Of a stretch of DNA of 64,000 nt, positions 57,534-64,000 are shown one piece after another (the first letter of the stretch is position 1; every line of letters starts with the position of its first letter). Source of the DNA: Fragilariopsis cylindrus CCMP1102 (lineage: Eukaryota > Bacillariophyta > Bacillariophyceae > Bacillariales > Bacillariaceae); contig FMBT01000295.1 of assembly GCA_900095095.1 (NCBI GenBank), positions 124,001 through 188,000 of the forward strand. The letters run 5' to 3'. A program made the translations under genes and the position numbers. The notes under the pieces are model-generated. The model was not told the DNA's origin. It did not search any database and saw only the letters and a list, made by a program, of their open reading frames with translations.

Positions 57534-60500
57534 ATGTTGTCTCTCGAACTTCTCCATGCCTTACTTTCTCCTGATGCACGAATTCGTGATCAAGCGGAGA
57601 CCGTTTTTCGATCTATTGATGTTCCAGAACGTGTACAGATATTAACAAATTTACTGCTGGGAATGGTGACTAATAGCAATAATGATACTGATAATGCTGG
57701 TGTTTCGATGTTGGCTGCAGTTTTACTACGAAGAGATATATTAAAATTATCCGACCCATCTATGTTGAATGAATTAGTAACTCCTCTCTTACACTGCTAC
57801 ATGAATGATGATAATAATAATACAAATACGAAGGTTGCTATCGGTCATTCTCTTGCAGAAATATGTTCTAGTCTATCCGTAATTGGTGGTACAACAACAA
57901 CGGTAGTAGATTCGGTACTATCGAAAATCGTTTCAACCGTAATCGATCCACAAGCAGGAAAATTATTAATCTCATTAAAATTCCTTGCAGCTTTAGCTGA
58001 TCGCGCGCCTATGTCCTTTACACGGGTTGCTATTCCGTCACTACCAGGGTTGATATCCTCTTGTATTCAAAGTAACAGCAACAGCGCAGTTTTATGGGGA
58101 AAACTCGTTGAAGTTGTTGTGAATGGAGCTGTGGCAACTACCGTTACTGATATTTCTTTGACCCCCAATACGACGAAAAATCTTGATGAACTCGTAATCG
58201 ATGAAACATCTCTAGCAGCACAAATTGGATCACAATGTCTTTTACCATTACTATCAAAATTATTGAGCGGTTCTGGTTCTGTTATTATACCTCTTGAAGT
58301 TTTTCATTCATTAAGTCATGCTGCTATTACATGCCCTTCACTATTGGTTGGTTCATGTGGACAGGTGTTACAAACTGTACTTAGTATGTGTATTGGTATG
58401 ACGTCTACTGTTGGGAATACTAATACTTATGACGGGGACAACACAATTGCTTTGGCAGCACTACAAGTTTTATCATCTTTGTTTTCAGTTGGAGATGTTG
58501 TAAGTTTTCACCAGTTCTTATCCTTTTCTTTCTTCCTTCCTTTCTTTCTTTTCGACTGAAATCTAATATTGACTAACTTTATAATTTTACGTTCGTTTTG
58601 TTTTAGCGTCATCGGATACTATCGGCTGATATGGCCCAAAGTTTGGCGGAACGAGTTATTCCTGTCTGTGCCCAGCTTATGGCTCAAAAGAGTGACGAGG
58701 AAGATGATGACGATGATGATTGGATAAATGAGCCACCAGTATTAGTAGAAGATGGTTTGGATGATGGAGATGGTAATGACGAGGCTATTTATGCCGTAAC
58801 GTTAATGGAATCCTTTCTTCTTTACTTAGCCGGTCCAGCGTTAGGCGTGGCGTTGCCTTTGGTACGACAACTTTTAGAAAACAAAGACTGCTGGAGACAC
58901 GCTCGTGCTGGACTTGCTATTCTAGAGGTGGGATTAGTTGCTGCACCCGTTGCATTGGCTACACACGTTCCGGAAATTATACAAGCTGCTTCGTCTCTTG
59001 CGGATCCGTCTTCATCTCATCCAAGAGTTCAATATCAAGCTATTCGACTATTAGGAGCGGTTTGTGAGACTCATCCATCAGTAAGAAATGTTCACGGTCA
59101 AATTATTTTGGAACGAACTGCAGCTGCCTTATCATCACAGGTGAACAAAATTTCTGCATTAGCATCTTTGGTCATATCGTCGTATTGTCGAGGTGATGGT
59201 AGTAACGAAGATGAAGAAGAAATGGCACAACAATGCATCGTTCCATTCCTTCCAGATCTATTGAAAGCCTTGATTCAGGGTCCGTTAAGTATTACTAATA
59301 CCGGAGCTGGTTCGGTAGTTATCCGTGCACGTGCTATGAATGCAGCGGCTTGTTTGGCGGAAGCTTCGAGAGAGGCATTTTGTCCCTACTATGCACATGT
59401 TATGCCGGGACTTTTGGCTAGTGTTCAAATAGCTCAAGTTGATATTGTAACTGCCGCTCTTCAAAGTCTAACCATTGTTGGACAAGCAGTGGGCAAAGAA
59501 ATGTTTGAATCTGACGCAAAACAGGTGTTATCATGGATTGTAGGTGTCGTTCCTACCGCGGCCGCAATTGCCCATGGTGGTGAAGCAGTAGCATCTTCTT
59601 CTTTTCCCACATCCGATCTGCTGTCGGCATGTGCACGTATTGCAGCTGTTCTTGAAGAAGATTTTTCACCTTACATTGATGCTATCCTACCTGCACTTTA
59701 TCACGTTGCAAAAGCACCTGCTGATATTTCTATCGAAGAAGGTAATGAAACAGGGATGCAAAACGACGGCGGAGAGGAGGGTACGATGACAGTTGCTATT
59801 CCCGGACGTGGATTTCAAAGAATATCAATCAACACTTCTGCAATTCTTGAGAAAGCAACAAACAATCGTATCATGTTTGAACTTATCAAGGCCCTTGGAG
59901 CTACATTCGGTCCTCGGGTACAAGAGACATTTGAAATCTTCCTTCCCCTGGCCAAATTTGTATATTCTGCCGATGTACGTAGTACAGCAGCTCAGACCTT
60001 GTCTGCACTCTTTGACTCTGCTTGTGCGTACGGCGAAGAGATTGGTGACATGTCTATCCCTCGACACTATCTACCCTTGCTTTCTGATGTTATTAGTGAA
60101 CAGATCGCCCAGGAGGACCCTTCCGACACTGAGGCACTGTACGCTTTAGGTGACTCGCTCAGTGAAATATACTACATTGCCTATGGATACCGAAATGATG
60201 CCTTGGGCCAAGAAATATTGAATAATCTTTCAATGTCAATGAGAGTAGAAGTTGTGAAACGATGTATGAAGACAATGGTAGATTGCTTGGGACGACGAGA
60301 CGGTGTAACGAAAATTCTACTTGGAAACCTAACGGGGGCCGACGAGAAAGAAGATTATACGGCCCAGCTGCGTGCTGAAGACAATCTACTTAAACCTTTA
60401 GTGGATTCAATCGGCTACCTTCTTAAATTTTCCAAGACTGAATTTGTCCCAATATTTGAAACTTGCATTGTTCCTACACTTGGTAAATATCTATCGATCA

Positions 60501-61231
60501 CCTCCGATGTTCGCGCAAGTGTGGCTGCTATGTGTCTGTTCGATGATATTGTCGAGCACTGTGGACCGGAGGCGGCTGCTAAGTACTCTCCAACCCTACT
60601 ACAAGGCATAATGGTAGTTATGAATGATCCTTCCAAATACGACCAGGACTTAGTTCAAGCTGCCGTCTACGGAATCATTCAAATTGTACGTCATTCTTCT
60701 ACCACAATTATCTCATCAAATAATATGCAAACCATCGTACATCAATTACTGATCTTAACAAAAGCAAACAAAGACGAAGTCGGGGATGACATCTACCTAT
60801 ACGAGCTTGCAGTATCCACGCTTGCGTCCTTAGCCTTGTTTGGACCATATGCCGATTTAAAATTTGTAAACCGTGACATTGTCATGAATGTTTTCCTCAA
60901 GAGCCTACCACTAGAGCAGGACGAGGACGAAGCAAAGATTTGCCATGCTGGCCTTTGCAGTCTCATTGAAAATGGATTCATCGATCTCAAGGTGGAAGCT
61001 CCAAGAATCATTTCAGTTATTGGATCCGTCCTCTCAGATGTTAACGAGGGTGTAGATATTGCCGAGGGCGACACATGCGAGAGATTCGTAAAGATTCTAT
61101 ATGAAATGCAACAACAAAATCCGCAAGGGATGCAGCAAGCCTTTGCAGGACTTGATCCCAGCGTCCAAAACCTCGTTGGATCTGTCGTTCAGGAATTTTC
61201 TCAAAGTCGTTCTAGTGTGGTGACACCTTAA
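57534..61231 (+). CDS. IPO5: importin-5 / Kap121-type karyopherin beta
   Basis: Two exons, 57534-58499 and 58607-61231, with a 107-bp intron (GTAAGT, phase 0), giving 1,196 residues, slightly above the usual length of about 1,100. It consists of HEAT helices throughout. The N-terminal LLHALLSPDARIRDQAE and AAVLLRRDIL are the Ran-binding first repeats of karyopherins. The importin-5 type is supported by MAQSLAERVIPVC, then an acidic EEDDDDDDW loop (about 351-361), YAVTLMESFLLYLA, MNAAACLAEASREAFCPYY and the C-terminal region around FDDIVEHCGPEAA. It carries cargo such as ribosomal proteins and histones into the nucleus in a RanGTP-dependent way. Assignment to importin-5 rather than importin-4 is probable. 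Confidence 0.9.
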
Positions 61232-61853
61232 AAACCTTTATAATTCAGTAGCAATCGTCTCAATATATATTCGCTACTTAATATTCATCATATAATAGTA
61301 CTATATCCAATATATTCATTGTCACAGACATCTAATCATAAATTTTTAAACATGTTTTTCTCAGGCTTTTTGGTCACATAATTTACTCCAAGAAGAGATC
61401 TTCATCTATTTAATAGCTAGTAGCTAGGAAAGCGCTCAATATTTCCTGAGACTAACGTTACTAGTATATTAGAACCTACTATTGTTTAGACATTGGCATT
61501 GGTCACCATATATCAGCCTAGTAATCTAAGGTAATAAGTTTGCTGAAAATCCTACAGTCAATAACGCACCTCCCCCGAAATGTACCCCCGAAAAATAACG
61601 TAATCTTTTGTCAATGGTGAATACAGTAATGGTCAATTCTAATAATTATTATGATTTGTGATAACAAGATCGGAAGAGAATAACATCAAAGCAGTTGTAT
61701 TCATCACAACTACATTCTGCTTAAACTATTCATTTACATGCTGCAATAGAAATAACGACGCCCGATTAAGTCACAGGACACAGGACACAGGACATAGGGC
61801 ACAGGACACAGGACATAGGGCACAGGGCACAGGGCACACTGAACACAGCCACA
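61232..61853. promoter_or_regulatory. intergenic, upstream of NSRP1, with minisatellite
   Basis: 622 bp between two plus-strand genes. It ends in a 70-bp minisatellite (61772-61841) immediately before the NSRP1 start codon, so the repeat lies in the 5' UTR or core promoter. Confidence 0.5.
61772..61841. repeat. 7-bp minisatellite (CACAGGA)10 next to the NSRP1 start
   Basis: Ten consecutive 7-bp units of the forms cacagga, cataggg, cacaggg and cacactg. A higher-order pattern is visible (two cacagga units then one cataggg, repeated). It ends 12 bp before the ATG at 61854. Confidence 0.95.
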
Positions 61854-62858
61854 ATGAATTTTGGACTTAACAACCGGAAGAAGAAGAACCTCAACGAGAA
61901 GAAAATTACTACCAGTAAGAATGTCTTTGACGATGGAGACGACGACGACAGCAACAGCGACGATAATGGTGAAAGTGGAACCGGACGCGAGGAAGTTAAC
62001 AAGCAAATAGTTCGAGAACAGGCCGCCCGTCGACGTCGTGCCCAAGCTGATTTGGCATCCGTGAAAGATAAAAGTATGTACGACTACGATGGTGCATATG
62101 ATTCTTTCCAAACGAAGACTGATGATACTTCCAAAGAAGAAAAGAAAGAACAGAAGAGTAAATATATCGGTGATTTGATGAAGATGGCTAAAGTTCGTGA
62201 ACGTGAACGGGATGGTATTTACGAACGAAAGATTGCTAGAGAACAAGCTGAAGAGGACAACAAAGACGAGTATTTAGGGAAAGAAAAGTTTGTAACTAAC
62301 TCTTATAAACGAAAGTTACAGGAACGTAAGCAATGGGAGGCGGAACAAGTAGAAAAAGAACGTGAGGAAGAAGCAAATGATGTTACAAAGAAATCTGCTG
62401 GTGCTGCATTTGCAGGTTTTTATGGGAATTTGAATCGAAATGCAACGACAAAAAAAAGTGACGATGTGGATCAAAATGAAAATGAAAAGGCTGAAGATGA
62501 AAATGATAATGATAATAAATTGTCAGAACAAAATGGAAACGAAATTGATAATAACATCCCACACAACAAAAAGGAGGAAAAGACTGGAATTTTTGACGAC
62601 GATGATGACTTTGACCCGAGACAAGGTTTTCTTGGAGGATTCGAGCGTTCTTCGACTGCTGATGAAGAAAAAACGATTGAAAGTATTAATGCACAATACC
62701 CCGATGATAAGGAAGGTGAAAAACACCCTGCATCGTTGCCGAATAATGATGCTGTTCCACTGACCAAGCAATCACTTCGTGAACTACGTGAGAAGAAAGT
62801 GGCAGAAGCTAAGGTACGGTACCTGAAACGAAAACAATTAATGCTATTGGAACAATGA
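61854..62858 (+). CDS. NSRP1: nuclear speckle splicing regulatory protein 1 (NSRP1/CCDC55-like)
   Basis: A single-exon 334-residue protein, highly charged and mostly helical. It starts MNFGLNNRKKKN and VFDDGDDDD, as in the family, where a short K-rich start leads to VFGDD-type residues. Matches to animal NSRP1 are MYDYDGAYDSFQ (family YEYDSIYDEM), KSKYIGDLMKMAKVRERERD (KPKYIHNLLKAVEIRKKEQE), FVTNSYKRKLQER (FVTSAYKKKLQER) and the AFAGFYGNLN end of the conserved domain. NSRP1 is a splicing-associated nuclear protein. The C-terminal part is acidic and ends in basic helices. No RS domain is visible. The family call is solid. Confidence 0.88.
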   Translation: MNFGLNNRKKKNLNEKKITTSKNVFDDGDDDDSNSDDNGESGTGREEVNKQIVREQAARRRRAQADLASVKDKSMYDYDGAYDSFQTKTDDTSKEEKKEQKSKYIGDLMKMAKVRERERDGIYERKIAREQAEEDNKDEYLGKEKFVTNSYKRKLQERKQWEAEQVEKEREEEANDVTKKSAGAAFAGFYGNLNRNATTKKSDDVDQNENEKAEDENDNDNKLSEQNGNEIDNNIPHNKKEEKTGIFDDDDDFDPRQGFLGGFERSSTADEEKTIESINAQYPDDKEGEKHPASLPNNDAVPLTKQSLRELREKKVAEAKVRYLKRKQLMLLEQ

Positions 62859-63871
62859 AGATATTTTTTGTATAAGTTTAGATTGGCTTGTATTCCTGCT
62901 CTATAATAAATCCATATTTCCTATATGGAGGCTAAGAAATTATTATTCAAGATAAGCCGGGTTCATTTATTTGCATATACGGCGTCAACATAGTAATTTC
63001 TCCTGATGCGAAGGATATCTGTCGCTTGCTTGAATTTATTACTCATGCTCAAATACTGTACTGGGAGGTTTGTGCTTGTCATTTTTCGAATGGCTTGAAC
63101 AGGGAGTGGCATCACGAGAGTTTGGTGGGGAAGATCAAAATTCACCGCAATAGTATCCGTCGTAGGTCAAACAAACAAGGATAAAATTCACCAAACTTTT
63201 TTCTCCCTTCCGTTGTAATGAAAAAAGAAATGGCAATCTCCTGCGGAATAGTAAAAATATTTTGAATTTTTTTATAACATAATTGTTCAGTTCTTTCATA
63301 TATAATAATACATGTATAACTCTCTGCCATAGTCTTTGTGCTTTGATTCTACACTTCAAACTTTCTCATTTTCAAAACGGTGAAGACATTTTTGTAAGAT
63401 CATCCTAGCTTGCTTAAAAATCTATCGGAAGAAAGACAAGAAGATCTTCCACAGACGTGTTTTCTACATGTGGCTAACGTTTATTTTGACCTAAATACTC
63501 TTTGAATTTGACGTCCTCGAAACTATCAATATTGATATCTCAACACGTAATGATTGGTATATAATCCATTATATCCAGTGATCCGAAATGTTTTTGCGTT
63601 GACATAATGTACTTGGACGACTACAGACAGAGCTACAGTAATAAAAAAACGAATTGTCCAAATATCAAATATCACTACAGGTTCATTCAGCAATCAATCA
63701 GTATCCATCCCTGCGTAAGTAATTCTACTAAGTTACACACCCATAACAAAACCTGATTTTTTTCCTAAAAATGACAATAATAGAATGAGAATATTGCTTT
63801 TTTTTCTAAGAATAAAATCACAGCAAAAATTATAATATGTTTGCATCTTTTTCTTCTTCTTCTTCTTCTTC
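62859..63871. other. intergenic between convergent genes
   Basis: About 1 kb between NSRP1 and the UEV gene. Two short minus-strand frames (62963-63145 and 63135-63359) have near-normal composition but no recognised motif. The CTT microsatellite at 63850-63871 abuts the UEV stop codon. Confidence 0.45.
63850..63871. repeat. (CTT)n microsatellite in UEV 3' UTR
   Basis: Seven CTT/TTC units directly after the UEV stop codon (minus strand), so it is transcribed as a GAA run in the 3' UTR. Confidence 0.85.
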
Positions 63872-64000
63872 TTAAAAGGTAGCCCCCTCTGCTGGCTGTT
63901 TCAATCTTCTATTTTTATCAGAACACATTTCCATTCGAATACTTTGTAAAACTTTTTCAATTCCCGTATTACGATTCCAATTTTTCATTGCAGGTACCTT
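63872..64000 (-). CDS. ubiquitin-conjugating enzyme E2 variant (Mms2/UEV1), 3' end only
   Basis: The last 42 codons and stop of a gene that continues beyond the right edge of the window; the frame enters at 64000. The peptide has NWNRNTGIEKVLQSIRMEM and LKQPAEGATF, matching the C-terminal helix of Mms2/UEV1A (family: W-x-x-x-Y-S-I-K-x-V-L-x-x-L-R, then K-L-x-Q-P-P-E-G). UEV proteins lack the catalytic Cys and pair with Ubc13 to make Lys63-linked ubiquitin chains in DNA damage tolerance. The rest cannot be judged here. Confidence 0.85.
   Translation of the reverse strand, partial: KVPAMKNWNRNTGIEKVLQSIRMEMCSDKNRRLKQPAEGATF

Noticed and set aside
62963-63359. Short minus-strand frames between NSRP1 and UEV
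   Set aside because: Near-normal composition but only about 60-74 codons, no motif and no splice join to each other.

Overview
The window is nuclear DNA of a eukaryotic alga, most likely a pennate diatom (stramenopile). Four proteins start with a signal peptide followed by an Ala-Phe cleavage motif, the bipartite plastid-targeting signal of diatoms (genes at 7461, 11042, 27203 and 55147). A helicase-associated-domain protein, a full-size PDR-type ABCG pump and a 7TM receptor-like relic also fit. All 17 introns I could place are GT-AG, 107-257 bp long, mostly with a GTAAG or GTGAG donor, and several lie within the first few codons. Asp, Ser and Asn runs encoded by trinucleotide tracts recur in many proteins. 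I cannot name the species.

Layout. 1-13.4 kb: THOC7 (mRNA export), an RRM-like/methyltransferase-like protein, proteasome alpha-6 (PSMA1), an acidic unknown protein, a plastid-type Trp/Tyr-permease-like carrier, a SERHL-like hydrolase, a plastid CRM/YhbY RNA-binding protein, and a broken 7TM receptor gene. 13.7-25 kb: a protein with RRM-like modules and a coiled coil, an LRR protein fused to a HlyIII/PAQR membrane domain, a TPR protein, an RbfA-like ribosome factor and a Rab8-like GTPase. 25-27.2 kb is a repeat-rich gap. 27.2-36.3 kb is a metabolic and redox block: a small plastid-targeted unknown, a glutathionyl-hydroquinone reductase head-to-head with glutathione reductase, mitochondrial citrate synthase, and an oxidoreductase-like/thioredoxin fusion. 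36.7-45.5 kb: an unknown protein, the ABCG/PDR transporter (5 exons), a four-TM protein and a helicase-associated-domain protein. 47-52 kb: AP-2 sigma, whose first coding exon is only the ATG, an armadillo-like protein and a truncated METTL24-like fragment. 52.3-64 kb: a type II sulfotransferase with a large His/Asp/Gly-rich stem, a plastid DUF819 membrane protein, importin-5, NSRP1, and the 3' end of an Mms2/UEV ubiquitin-conjugating variant.

Most genes are ordinary housekeeping genes in no functional order. The exception is the divergent pair at 28.1-31.2 kb: one enzyme consumes glutathione and makes GSSG, and the other reduces GSSG back, across a shared 473-bp upstream region. No rRNA, tRNA, CRISPR array, intact transposon or virus-derived element was recognised. 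Several coding sequences given here were assembled by hand across introns (exon limits are in each entry). They rest on splice consensus, reading phase and recalled family sequences, not on transcripts.
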